From positions 1 through 35,453 of the forward strand of contig CAYMOV010000021.1 in the NCBI GenBank assembly GCA_964392085.1: DNA of 35,453 nucleotides, written 5' to 3'. The stretch's first letter is position 1, and the number at the start of each line of letters is the position of its first letter. The position numbers and the translations under genes are program-made. Source of the DNA: CAYMOV01 sp964392085 (GTDB lineage Bacteria; Oederibacteriota; Muellerivitia; Muellerivitales; Muellerivitaceae). Shown here piece by piece: positions 24,830-33,126 of the stretch. The notes under the pieces are model-generated. The model did no database searches. It saw only the letters and a list, made by a program, of their open reading frames with translations, and was not told where the DNA came from.

Positions 24830-25213
24830 ATGAAGGAAATCATGGCCGTGATCCGACAAGACAAGATGAACGCCACCAAGGCCGCCCTCGAGGCGGCCGG
24901 GGTGTCCAGCTTCACCGCCCGCAAGGTGCTGGGGCGGGGCGTGGGCAACGTGGATTACCGCGTCCTGCACGGGGCCGAGGAGGGCCAGGAGGCCGCCATC
25001 GCCCAGCTGGGCCAGGGCCCCCGGCTGGTGCCCAAGCGCCTCCTGACCCTGGTGGTGGCGGACGACCGGGTGGAGAAGGTCATCAAGACCCTCCTGGAGA
25101 CCAACCGCACGAACCGGCCCGGCGACGGCAAGATCTTCGTCCTGCCGATGGCCGACGCGGTCCGGGTCCGGACCGGCGAGGCCGGCGACGCCGCTTTGAG
25201 CGAAGAAAACTGA
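24830..25213 (+). CDS. nifI2: Nitrogen regulatory PII-like protein NifI2
   Basis: The protein has 127 residues, ATG 24830 with AAAGGAA upstream. The NifI2-type pattern starts MKEIMAVIRQDKMNATKAAL, has the longer T-loop segment LHGAEEGQEAAIAQLGQGPRLVPKR (about 47-71) typical of NifI2, and then RPGDGKIFVLPMADAVRVRTGE. It partners NifI1 in reversible inhibition of dinitrogenase. The gene is 37 bp after nifI1 and 19 bp before nifD, so all are co-transcribed from the sigma-54 promoter. Confidence 0.95.
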   Translation: MKEIMAVIRQDKMNATKAALEAAGVSSFTARKVLGRGVGNVDYRVLHGAEEGQEAAIAQLGQGPRLVPKRLLTLVVADDRVEKVIKTLLETNRTNRPGDGKIFVLPMADAVRVRTGEAGDAALSEEN

Positions 25214-25232
25214 AACCCGAGTGGAGGGAACG

Positions 25233-26849
25233 ATGAATCCGAACGCCCAAGACGTCAAGGAAGAGATGCTGAAGGCCTTCCCCACCAAGGTGGCCCGCAA
25301 GCGGGCCCAACAGGTGGTCCTGAATAAGGTCGCGGAGGACGGGTCCGTCCCCGAGGTGAGGGCCAACTCCCGCGCCGTGCCGGGGATCATCACCCAGCGG
25401 GGCTGCACCTACGCCGGCTGCAAGGGCGTCGTGCTGGGGCCCAGCCGGGACATCCTCAACATCACCCACGGGCCCATCGGGTGCGGCTTCTACTCCTGGC
25501 TCACGCGCCGCAACCAGACCCGGCCGGGGCCGGACGACCCCAACTACATGATGTACTGCCTCTCCACCGACCTCCAGGACGAGAACATCATCTTCGGCGG
25601 CGAGAAGAAGCTGGCCCAGGCCGTGGAGGAGGCCTACGCGCTCTTCAAGCCCAAGGCCATCGGCATCTTCGCCACCTGCCCCGTGGGGCTGATCGGCGAC
25701 GACATCCACAAGGTGGCCCGGGACATGAAGGCCAAGCTGGGCATCAACGTCTTCGCCTTCTCCTGCGAGGGGTACAAGGGCGTGAGCCAGTCCGCCGGCC
25801 ACCACATCGCGAACAACCAGCTCTTCCGCCACGTGGTGGGGACCCAGGAGGGGCCCGAGCAGAAGCCGTTCTCCTTCAACCTTTTGGGCGAGTACAACAT
25901 CGGCGGGGACTCCTTCGTCCTGGAGGAGATCTTCAGGAAGTGCGGCCTGAACCTGAAGGCCACCTTCAGCGGCAACTCCACCTACGACCAGTTCGCCACC
26001 TCGCACCAGGTGGACCTCAACGCCGTCATGTGCCACCGGTCCATCAACTACCTGGCCAACATGATGCAGGTCAAGTTCGGCATCCCCTGGGTGAAGGTCA
26101 ACTTCATCGGGGCCGAGGCCACCGCCAAGTCCCTGCGCCGGATCGCGGCCTTCTTCGGGGACAAGGACCTGGCCGCCCAAACCGAGACCGTCATCGAGGA
26201 GGGCCTCGCCGAGGTCGAGGCCGCCCTCCAGGAGATCCGGCCGCGCACCGAGGGCAAGACCGCCATGCTGTTCGTGGGCGGGTCCCGGGCCCACCATTAC
26301 CAGGAGCTCTTCAAGGAACTCGGCATGAAGGTGGTGGCCGCGGGCTACGAGTTCGCCCACCGCGACGACTACGAGGGGCGCCGGGTCCTGGGGAGCATCC
26401 AGGTGGACGCCGACAGCCGCAACATCGAGGAGCTCGAGGTGACGGCCGACCCCGACCGTTACCGGCCCCGCCGCACCCAGGAGGAACTGGAGCGCCTCCA
26501 GGCCGAGGGGAACGAAGTGGGAGACTACCGGGGAATGATGGCCGACATGGAGGATGGATCCCTCATCGTGGACGACATCAGCCACCACGAGTCCGAGGTC
26601 CTCATCCAACGCTACAAGCCCGACGTCTTCTGCGCCGGCATCAAGGAGAAGTACATCGTCCAGAAGATGGGGGTGCCCTGCAAGCAGCTCCACAGCTACG
26701 ACTCCGGCGGGCCCTACGCGGGCTTCAAGGGCGCCGTGAACTTCTTCCGGGACATCGACCAGATGGTGAACAGCCGGGTCTGGTCGCTTGTGAAGCCCCC
26801 CTGGCGCCGCGAGGCGCAGGGTCTGGCGGCCCAATACGGCCGGTCGTAA
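25233..26849 (+). CDS. nifD: Nitrogenase molybdenum-iron protein alpha chain
   Basis: The protein has 538 residues from ATG 25233 (GGAGGG 4 bp upstream). P-cluster ligands Cys58, Cys84 and Cys149 (GCTYAGC, PIGCGF, ATCPVGLIGDD). Substrate-site Gln186 and His190 in GVSQSAGHH. FeMo-cofactor ligands Cys267 (VMCHRS) and His487 (LHSYDSGGP). It is about 45 residues longer than the Azotobacter chain because of an insertion at about 385-440 containing RPRRTQEELERLQ, as in clostridial and methanogen NifD, which travel with NifI proteins. All catalytic residues of a molybdenum enzyme are present, so N2 reduction is expected when paired with NifK. Confidence 0.98.
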   Translation: MNPNAQDVKEEMLKAFPTKVARKRAQQVVLNKVAEDGSVPEVRANSRAVPGIITQRGCTYAGCKGVVLGPSRDILNITHGPIGCGFYSWLTRRNQTRPGPDDPNYMMYCLSTDLQDENIIFGGEKKLAQAVEEAYALFKPKAIGIFATCPVGLIGDDIHKVARDMKAKLGINVFAFSCEGYKGVSQSAGHHIANNQLFRHVVGTQEGPEQKPFSFNLLGEYNIGGDSFVLEEIFRKCGLNLKATFSGNSTYDQFATSHQVDLNAVMCHRSINYLANMMQVKFGIPWVKVNFIGAEATAKSLRRIAAFFGDKDLAAQTETVIEEGLAEVEAALQEIRPRTEGKTAMLFVGGSRAHHYQELFKELGMKVVAAGYEFAHRDDYEGRRVLGSIQVDADSRNIEELEVTADPDRYRPRRTQEELERLQAEGNEVGDYRGMMADMEDGSLIVDDISHHESEVLIQRYKPDVFCAGIKEKYIVQKMGVPCKQLHSYDSGGPYAGFKGAVNFFRDIDQMVNSRVWSLVKPPWRREAQGLAAQYGRS

Positions 26850-26874
26850 CACCCTTAACCCCAGGAGGAATCCC

Positions 26875-28254
26875 ATGCTGCTCCGACACACGAACGCCGA
26901 AGTCGCCCCGCGGGAGGCCCTGACCGTCAACCCGGCCAAGACCTGCCAGCCGATCGGCGCCATGTACGCCGCCCTGGGGATCCGGGACTGCATCCCCCAC
27001 AGCCACGGAAGCCAGGGCTGCTGCGCCTACCACCGCAGCGCGCTCTCACGCCACTACAAGGAGCCGGTGCTGGCGGCCACGAGTTCCTTCACCGAGGGGT
27101 CCTCGGTGTTCGGGGGCCAGGCCAACCTGCTCCAGGGACTGGAGACCCTGTTCAAGGTCTACAAACCCCGGGTGGTGGCCGTCCACACCACCTGCCTCTC
27201 GGAGACTATCGGCGACGACATCTCCCAGATCGCCCGCAAGGCCCGGGAGGAGGGCAAGGTGCCCCCTGAGGGCGTGGTGTTCCACGCCAACACCCCGAGC
27301 TACGTGGGGTCCCACGTCACCGGGTTCGCCTCCATGGTGAAGAAGATGGTGGACAGCTTCTCGGAAAACACCGGGACTCCCAACGGCCGGGTCAACCTGG
27401 TGCCGGGCTGGGTGGAGCCGGCCGACATGCGGGAACTCAAGCGCGTCGCCGCGCTTTTGAACGTACCGATCACGATGTTCCCGGACACCTCGGGGGTTTT
27501 GGACCGGGCCCTCACGGGCCAGTACAAGCTCTTTCCCGAGGGCGGGGCCACCCTGGAGGAAATCAAAAGCGCCGGGGACTCCCGCTACAGCCTCGGACTG
27601 GGCCCCTTCGCCTCCGCCCCCGCGGTGGAGGCCCTGGATTCCAAGTGCAAGGTCCCCGGCGAAGTGCTGGACCTACCCATCGGCCTGGCCGCCACCGACC
27701 GTTTCGTGGACGCGCTTCGCAAGGCGGCGGGTGTCCCGGTCCCCCCAGCCCTCGATTACGAGCGGGGACGCGTGGTGGACCTCCTCTCGGACATGCAGCA
27801 GTACTTCTACGGGAAACGCGTGGCGCTCTGGGGAGACCCCGACCAGCTCGTGTCGCTCTGCGAGTATCTCCTGACCCTCGGGATGCGGCCCGTCTACGTC
27901 GTGACCGGCACCCCGGGCAAGCAGTTCCTCGAGCGCATCCACGAGGTCCTGAAGGACATCCCCGAGGCCAAGATCCAACAGGGCCCCAGCTCCGACATGT
28001 ACCTCCTTCACCAATGGATCAAGCAGGAGAAGGTCGACCTGCTCATCGGCAACAGCTATGGCAAGTACATCTCCCGGGACGAGGAGATTCCGTTCGTGCG
28101 GCACGGCTTCCCCATCCTCGACCGGGTGAACCACACCTACCGACCCACGGTGGGCTACCAGGGCGCCATCAACCTGGCGCTCCAGGTCCTCGACGTGTTC
28201 CTGGAGAAGAAGGACCGGGAAGCCCTTGAGGAGAACTTCGAGTTGATCCTGTAA
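26875..28254 (+). CDS. nifK: Nitrogenase molybdenum-iron protein beta chain
   Basis: The protein has 459 residues, ATG 26875 with AGGAGG 7 bp upstream. P-cluster ligands are Cys24 (KTCQPIGAM), Cys49 (HGSQGCCAY) and Cys107 (HTTCLSETIGDD), with the Ser of SYVGSHVTGF nearby. The roughly 50-residue N-terminal arm of the Azotobacter chain is missing, as in other NifI-associated nitrogenases, so the short length is normal for this type. It forms the alpha2beta2 tetramer with NifD and holds the P-cluster that relays electrons from NifH. It is followed by an 87-bp spacer with two hairpins. Confidence 0.98.
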   Translation: MLLRHTNAEVAPREALTVNPAKTCQPIGAMYAALGIRDCIPHSHGSQGCCAYHRSALSRHYKEPVLAATSSFTEGSSVFGGQANLLQGLETLFKVYKPRVVAVHTTCLSETIGDDISQIARKAREEGKVPPEGVVFHANTPSYVGSHVTGFASMVKKMVDSFSENTGTPNGRVNLVPGWVEPADMRELKRVAALLNVPITMFPDTSGVLDRALTGQYKLFPEGGATLEEIKSAGDSRYSLGLGPFASAPAVEALDSKCKVPGEVLDLPIGLAATDRFVDALRKAAGVPVPPALDYERGRVVDLLSDMQQYFYGKRVALWGDPDQLVSLCEYLLTLGMRPVYVVTGTPGKQFLERIHEVLKDIPEAKIQQGPSSDMYLLHQWIKQEKVDLLIGNSYGKYISRDEEIPFVRHGFPILDRVNHTYRPTVGYQGAINLALQVLDVFLEKKDREALEENFELIL

Positions 28255-28263
28255 CGGCCGTTG

Positions 28264-28320
28264 GGCGGGTCCCCCCAGGGCCCCGCCGCGGCTTCCGGAC
28301 GGGGTCACGACCCCGATCCG
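28264..28320 (+). other. Two intercistronic hairpins between nifK and nifE
   Basis: GGCGGG...CCCGCC (about 28264-28288) and CGGGGT-CACG-ACCCCG (28300-28315, extended by CGGA/ATCCG). No T-tract follows. They may stabilise or process the nifHDK part of the transcript. Confidence 0.45.
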
Positions 28321-28341
28321 CCGGTGAAAGGGGGAACGGCC

Positions 28342-29697
28342 ATGACACGACTGCTGAAGGACCGTTCCACCCAGGTCGGCCGCGCGGGGGACGCCGTCGC
28401 CGTCGAGGGCGGGAAACCCAGCACCGCCGGGGCCGTCAGCCAGCGCGCCTGCGTCTTCTGCGGGTCCCGCGTGGTGCTCTATCCCCTCGCCGACGCGCTC
28501 CACCTCGTCCACGGCCCCGCCGGCTGCGCGGCCTACACCTGGGACATCCGGGGCGCCCAATCCTCGGGGCCCCAGCTCCACCGCATGAGCTTCTCGACGG
28601 ACCTCCGGGAACAGGAGGTCGTCTATGGCGGCGAGAAGCGCCTGTACGCCTCCCTGGTGGCCTTGGTGGACGAGCACAAGCCCCAGGCGGCCTTCGTGTA
28701 TTCCACCTGCGTGGCCGGGCTCATCGGCGACGACATCGGCGCCGTCTGCCGGCGGGTGGAGCGGGAACGGGGCCTGCCCGTGATCCCGGTCAAGAGCGAC
28801 GGGTTCGGCGGCACCAAGAAGGACGGCTACCGGGCCGCCTGCGAGGCCCTCTTCAAGCTGGTGGGCACCGCGCCCCCCGCGCGGGCCGACGGCCCCTCGG
28901 TCAACCTGCTGGGCGAGTTCAACGTGGCGGGCGAAACCTGGATCCTGAAGGATTATTTCCGTCGGATGGGCGTCACCGTGGTGGCCGCCCTGACCGGGGA
29001 CGGCCGGGTGGACGAGGTGCGCCGGTCCCACGGCGCGGCCCTCAACCTGGTGCAATGCTCGGGGTCCATGATGCCCCTGGCCAAGATGTACGAGGATGTC
29101 CACGGGATCCCCTTTAAACGGGTCTCGTTTTTCGGCCTCGAGGACACCGCCGCCGCGCTTTATGAGACCGCCGGCTTCTTCAAGGGCCCCGCCCTGATGG
29201 ACCGCACCGCCGCCCTGGTGCGGGAACTGACCGAATCCGTCCTCCCGGCGCTGAGGGACTACCGGCGACGCCTCCAGGGCCGCCGGGCCGCCATCTACGT
29301 GGGCGGCGCCTTCAAGGCCTTCTCCCTAGTCAAGGCCCTTCGCACCCTCGGCGTCCGGACCGTTTTGGTCGGCACCCAGACGGGCAACCAGGTCGACTAC
29401 CGCCAGCTCCAGGAACTTTGCGAGCCCGGCACCGTGGTGGTGGACGACTCGAACCCCTCGGAACTCTCGGCCTTCCTGCAGGAACAGGGCGCCGACGTCC
29501 TCATCGGCGGCGTGAAGGAGCGGCCCCTCGCCTACAAGCTGGGCCTGGGCTTCTGCGACCACAACCACGAGCGCAAGGTTCCCCTCGCGGGCTTCGAGGG
29601 CATGCTGGCTTTCGCGAGGGAACTGGACGCCACGGTCTCCAGCCCGGTCTGGAAATGGACTGCAGCGCGTCGGCGGGCCCCCCGGGGGACGCCATGA
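28342..29697 (+). CDS. nifE: FeMo-cofactor scaffold protein alpha chain NifE
   Basis: The protein has 451 residues, ATG 28342 preceded by AAAGGGGGAA. NifD-like scaffold with cluster ligands Cys37 (QRACVFCGS; Cys40 also near), Cys62 (GPAGCAAY) and Cys123 (YSTCVAGLIGDD), plus the Cys equivalent to the cofactor ligand of NifD (LVQCSGSMM, about 235). NifE2N2 receives the NifB-made cluster and exchanges iron for molybdenum and homocitrate with NifH. The gene overlaps nifN by four bases (ATGA), so the two subunits are translationally coupled. The C-terminus TAARRRAPRGTP is basic and variable. Confidence 0.96.
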   Translation: MTRLLKDRSTQVGRAGDAVAVEGGKPSTAGAVSQRACVFCGSRVVLYPLADALHLVHGPAGCAAYTWDIRGAQSSGPQLHRMSFSTDLREQEVVYGGEKRLYASLVALVDEHKPQAAFVYSTCVAGLIGDDIGAVCRRVERERGLPVIPVKSDGFGGTKKDGYRAACEALFKLVGTAPPARADGPSVNLLGEFNVAGETWILKDYFRRMGVTVVAALTGDGRVDEVRRSHGAALNLVQCSGSMMPLAKMYEDVHGIPFKRVSFFGLEDTAAALYETAGFFKGPALMDRTAALVRELTESVLPALRDYRRRLQGRRAAIYVGGAFKAFSLVKALRTLGVRTVLVGTQTGNQVDYRQLQELCEPGTVVVDDSNPSELSAFLQEQGADVLIGGVKERPLAYKLGLGFCDHNHERKVPLAGFEGMLAFARELDATVSSPVWKWTAARRRAPRGTP

Positions 29698-31064
29698 ACG
29701 CCCCCGCCCCGGTCCCGTTCCTTCCCCCGGCCGATTCCCCCGCGACCAACGCCTGCAAGGTCTGCGCGCCCCTCGGGGCCTGCGTGGCCTTCAAGGGCGT
29801 GAGGGGCGCGGTCCCCTTCCTCCATGGGTCCCAGGGATGCGCCACCTACATCCGCCGCTACCTCATCTCCCATTTCCGCGAGCCGGTGGACATCGCCTCC
29901 TCGAGCTTCAACGAGGAAGCCGCGGTCTTTGGGGGCCAACGCCTCTTCACCGAGGGCGTCCGCAACGTGACGTCGCAATACGCCCCCGAGCTGTTGGGGG
30001 TGGCCTCCACCTGCCTGGCCGAAACCATCGGGGAGGACCTGCCCGCGCGCCTGAGGGAGGCGGCCCGGGACGTTCCGGCGGCGCCTCCCATGGCCTGCGT
30101 CTCCACCCCCAGCTACCGGGGCACCCACGTCAACGGGTTCCAGGACGCCGTGCGGGCCCTCTTCCACCATTTCGCCGAGGGCGGCGAAAGGACCCGCCGC
30201 GTGGGCCTTCTCCCCGGCTTCCTCCCGCCCGCCGACCTCCGGCACCTGAAGGACCTCGCCGCCGCCTGCGGCCTGGAGGCAGACCTTTTCCCGGATTATT
30301 CCGACACCCTCGACGGGGGCACCTGGGACGAATACCAGGCCCTTCCGCCGGGCGGGACGCCCCTGAAGGCCTTCCGCGCCGCGGGACGGCTCCAAGCCGC
30401 GCTGGAACTCGGCGGCACCCTGGCCTTCTCGAACAAGACTCCCGCGGCACTGCTCCAGGAACGTTTCGGGGTCGAGCGGATATCCCTGGGGCTTCCGATC
30501 GGCCTGGCCGCCACCGACGCCTTCTTGGCGGCCGTGGAGCGCCTCTCGGGACGGGCCCAACCCGACGGGCTCCTCGCCGAACGTTCCCGGTTGGTGGACG
30601 CCTATGTGGACGGCCACAAGTACCTCTACGGGCTCAAGGCCGTCGTCTTCGGCGACCCCGACCTGGTGGCGGCCCTCACGGGCTTCCTGGCCGAGATCGG
30701 CGTGAAGCCGGTGCTCTGCGCCACCGGGTCTGAGGGCGTCGGGTTGGCGAAGGCCGTCCGGGCCGCTTGCCCTGACCTGGAGGAACAACCCCTCGTCCTG
30801 GAGGGGGTGGATTACCAGGCCGTGGAGGACGCGGCCCTGCCGTTGAAGCCGGAGGTGCTGGTCGGCCCCAGCAAGGGCTACGGCGTGGAGCGCGCCAGCG
30901 GCGCGGCGCTCCTGAGGGTCGGGTTCCCGATCCACGACCGGTTCGGAGCCGCGCGGCTCCGGAACTTGGGCTACGGCGGCGCCCTCGAACTTTTCGACCG
31001 CCTCGTCAACCTCGTCCTGGACGGGCGCCAACGCCGAACGCCCGTGGGCAACAGTTACCAGTAG
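29694..31064 (+). CDS. nifN: FeMo-cofactor scaffold protein beta chain NifN
   Basis: The protein has 456 residues, ATG 29694 inside the nifE stop (ATGA). NifK-like: Cys21/Cys24 and Cys30 in NACKVCAPLGAC, Cys49 in HGSQGCATY, and STCLAETIGEDL (about 107-118). STPSYRGTHVNGF is the equivalent of the NifK SYVGSHVTGF region. It forms the tetrameric scaffold with NifE. GC content is very high in this gene, which is why a long open frame also exists on the opposite strand; that frame is not a gene. Confidence 0.95.
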   Translation: MNAPAPVPFLPPADSPATNACKVCAPLGACVAFKGVRGAVPFLHGSQGCATYIRRYLISHFREPVDIASSSFNEEAAVFGGQRLFTEGVRNVTSQYAPELLGVASTCLAETIGEDLPARLREAARDVPAAPPMACVSTPSYRGTHVNGFQDAVRALFHHFAEGGERTRRVGLLPGFLPPADLRHLKDLAAACGLEADLFPDYSDTLDGGTWDEYQALPPGGTPLKAFRAAGRLQAALELGGTLAFSNKTPAALLQERFGVERISLGLPIGLAATDAFLAAVERLSGRAQPDGLLAERSRLVDAYVDGHKYLYGLKAVVFGDPDLVAALTGFLAEIGVKPVLCATGSEGVGLAKAVRAACPDLEEQPLVLEGVDYQAVEDAALPLKPEVLVGPSKGYGVERASGAALLRVGFPIHDRFGAARLRNLGYGGALELFDRLVNLVLDGRQRRTPVGNSYQ

Positions 31065-31112
31065 TCGGCGGGCGGAAGATGGGTTTTGTAGGACCAGACC
31101 AAGGGGGAAACC

Positions 31113-32357
31113 ATGGACTTCTCGAACCATCCCTGTTTCGACGCGAAAGCCTGCAAGACCTCGGCCCGCGTCCACCTGCCCGTCGCGCCGGCCTGCAACA
31201 CCCAGTGCAACTACTGCGACCGCAAGTACGACTGCGTGCAGGAAAGCCGCCCCGGGGTGACCAGCGTCCTCCTGCGGCCGGAACAGGCCCTGGCCTACCT
31301 GCGCCGGGTCATGGCGCTCCGGAACGACGTGGCGGTGACGGGCATCGCGGGTCCCGGCGACCCCTTCGCCACGCCGGACGCCACGCTGGAATCGTTCCGA
31401 CTGGTCCGCGAGGCCTACCCCGACATGATGCTTTGCGTGGCCTCCAACGGCCTGGCCCTGGCCCCCCACGCCGACGCCCTGGGGCGGCTGGGCCTCAGCC
31501 ACGCCACGGTGACCGTCAACTCGATCCGGCCGGAAACCTGCGCCCGCATCTATGCCTGGGCCCGCGACGGCGCCCGCACCCTCCGGGGCGAGGAGGCTGG
31601 GCGGTTCTTCGTGGCCCGGCAGGCTGAGGCGGTCCAGGCGTTGGTGGCGGCCGGGGTGCTGGTGAAGGTGAACACGATCCTGATCCCCGGGGTGAACGAC
31701 GGCGAAGTGGCCGAGGTGGCGGCGGCCATGACGAAGCTCGGCGCGAAACTCATGAACCTGATCCCGATGATCCCGGTGGCGGGGACGCCCTTCGGCGAAC
31801 TGCCCGCCCCGGGGCCCGGCCTCACCGCCAACGCCCGGTTGGACGCCAAGAAGTTCTTGCCCCAGATGTCCCACTGCCGCCGGTGCCGGGCCGACGCCGT
31901 GGGGTTGTTGGGCGAGGTGGAGAACGACGAGATCCGGGAAGCGCTGCGGCAATCGGCGCACCCCGCCGAGCGCCCTTTCGTGGCGGCGGCCACCCGCGAG
32001 GGCGCCTTTGTCAACCGGCACCTCGGGGAGACCGACCAACTGGCGGTGTACCGGCGGGAAGCGGACGCGTTCCACCTCGTGGAGATCCGGGAAGTCCCTG
32101 CCACGGGCGGCGGCGCGGCCCGCTGGAGGGACTTGGCTTCCCGTTTCCCGGACTGCCGCGCGGTCCTGGTGTCCGGCGCCGGGTCGAGCCCCACCCGGAC
32201 CCTGGAGGCCGTGGGGATCCGGGTGATGGTGATGGAAGGGCTCCTGGAGGACGGCCTGGAGGCCGCCTTCGAGGGTAGGGAAATCCCCTCTTCGCTGAGG
32301 CCGGCCTCGACGGCCTGCGGCCAAGGCTGCGGGGGAACGGGATTGGGATGCTCCTAA
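31113..32357 (+). CDS. nifB: FeMo-cofactor precursor synthase NifB (radical SAM with C-terminal NifX-like domain)
   Basis: The protein has 414 residues, ATG 31113 with AAGGGGGAA upstream. The radical SAM cluster motif is Cys28-x3-Cys32-x2-Cys35 (PACNTQCNYC), preceded by HPCF and followed by KYDCVQESRPGV, all typical of NifB. Barrel elements GIAGPGDPFATP and NLIPMIPVAGTP follow. Residues from about 288 (FVAAATREGAFVNRHLGE) form the NifX/NafY-like cofactor-binding domain. The tail ends CGQGCGGTGLGCS, a Cys/Gly-rich segment seen in some NifB proteins. It makes the 8Fe core cluster (NifB-co) with carbide for NifEN. It lies 48 bp after nifN, in the same operon. Confidence 0.97.
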   Translation: MDFSNHPCFDAKACKTSARVHLPVAPACNTQCNYCDRKYDCVQESRPGVTSVLLRPEQALAYLRRVMALRNDVAVTGIAGPGDPFATPDATLESFRLVREAYPDMMLCVASNGLALAPHADALGRLGLSHATVTVNSIRPETCARIYAWARDGARTLRGEEAGRFFVARQAEAVQALVAAGVLVKVNTILIPGVNDGEVAEVAAAMTKLGAKLMNLIPMIPVAGTPFGELPAPGPGLTANARLDAKKFLPQMSHCRRCRADAVGLLGEVENDEIREALRQSAHPAERPFVAAATREGAFVNRHLGETDQLAVYRREADAFHLVEIREVPATGGGAARWRDLASRFPDCRAVLVSGAGSSPTRTLEAVGIRVMVMEGLLEDGLEAAFEGREIPSSLRPASTACGQGCGGTGLGCS

Positions 32358-32454
32358 CGGCCCAAAAGGTTTTCAACGGATCGAATGAAGGGATCAGCGG
32401 AGTACAAGGGGATGCCACGGGTTACCGGCGATGGTCCTTTTCAACACGGTAGTT

Positions 32455-32481
32455 ACTCCGTGACCTCCGTGTCCCCCGTGG
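32455..32481. repeat. Family 1 arm (ACTCCGTGACCTCCGTGTCC) between nifB and the ferredoxin
   Basis: The CTCCGTGTCCCCCGTGGT arm of family 1 ends 28 bp before the ferredoxin start. The inverted partner arm is not obvious nearby. Confidence 0.45.
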
Positions 32482-32508
32482 TAAAAATTTTTGGAGTGGA
32501 GCGAAAAA

Positions 32509-32814
32509 ATGATCAAGCCCAAACGGCATTTGTTCCTTTGCAAAAGTTTCCGGACCGGCGGCGACAGCCAGGGGGTCTGCGCGAAAAAAGGCCCCGCCGA
32601 CCTGATGTCGTACCTGCAGAACGAACTGGACGATCGGGGCATGGGAGGGGACACCCAGGTCACCACCTGCGGCTGCCTTCAGGCCTGCACCCGCGGTCCC
32701 GTCATGCTGGTTTACCCCGAGGGCCTCTGGGTGGGCGGCCTGGAGTCCCAGGAAAAGTTGGATGAGGCCTTGGACGCCCTCCAGGAAGGCCGCGCGCCCG
32801 CCGGTTGTTTCTGA
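32509..32814 (+). CDS. Thioredoxin-fold [2Fe-2S] ferredoxin linked to nif genes
   Basis: The protein has 101 residues, ATG 32509 with GGAG 7 bp upstream. The Cys pattern is that of the Clostridium pasteurianum / Azotobacter FeSII-type ferredoxins: Cys11 (LFLCKS), Cys24 (QGVCAKKG), then Cys59, Cys61 and Cys65 in TTCGCLQACTRGP, followed by the family's VMLVYPEGLWVGGL. Proteins of this type carry electrons to, or protect, nitrogenase. The gene sits between nifB and nifV, a frequent place for it. The 3' end is duplicated across an assembly gap (32782-32991); the intact stop codon is at 32812-32814. Confidence 0.88.
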   Translation: MIKPKRHLFLCKSFRTGGDSQGVCAKKGPADLMSYLQNELDDRGMGGDTQVTTCGCLQACTRGPVMLVYPEGLWVGGLESQEKLDEALDALQEGRAPAGCF

Positions 32815-32991
32815 CAAGGCATTCGCGAATCCACCANNNNNNNNNNNNNNNNNNNNNNNNNNNNNNNNNNNNNNNNNNNNNNNNNNNNNNNNNNNNNNNN
32901 NNNNNNNNNNNNNNNNNNNNNNNNNNNNNNNNNNNNCAGGAAGGCCGCGCGCCCGCCGGTTGTTTCTGACAAGGCATTCGCGAATCCACCA
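32782..32991. other. Scaffold gap: 100 N flanked by identical 55-bp contig ends
   Basis: Bases 32782-32836 equal 32937-32991, with N at 32837-32936. The second copy of the last ferredoxin codons is an artefact. Confidence 0.95.
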
Positions 32992-33105
32992 CAGGGACAC
33001 AAAGACACAGGGTTGGAAACCTCGGTTAAAGGCTGGGCCTTACGCCTTTTAAATCCTTGATCCATTGAGACCATCGTGTCCATTGCGGCCATTGTGGTGA
33101 ACCTG
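32983..33105. repeat. Dispersed intergenic element, family 1 (CCACCACAGGG ... TGTGGTGAACC)
   Basis: The left arm is CCACCACAGGGACACAAAGACAC. The right arm carries GACCATCGTGTCC and CCATTGTGGTGAACC. It fills the space between the ferredoxin and nifV. Confidence 0.6.
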
Positions 33106-33126
33106 TGTGACGCCTGGAGGTTTTAA

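Noticed and set aside
25083..26993. Open frame of about 636 residues on the minus strand opposite nifD
   Set aside because: Same cause: antisense of a high-GC gene, dominated by Val, Leu, Gly and His, with no family resemblance.
29532..32324. Open frame of about 930 residues on the minus strand opposite nifE end, nifN and nifB
   Set aside because: It is a shadow of G/C-rich third positions in nifN and nifB. Its translation is low-complexity (Gly, Arg, Pro, His, Val) with no domains.
32937..32991. Second copy of the ferredoxin C-terminal codons
   Set aside because: Exact 55-bp copy across a run of 100 N, identical in style to the two other gaps; an assembly artefact.
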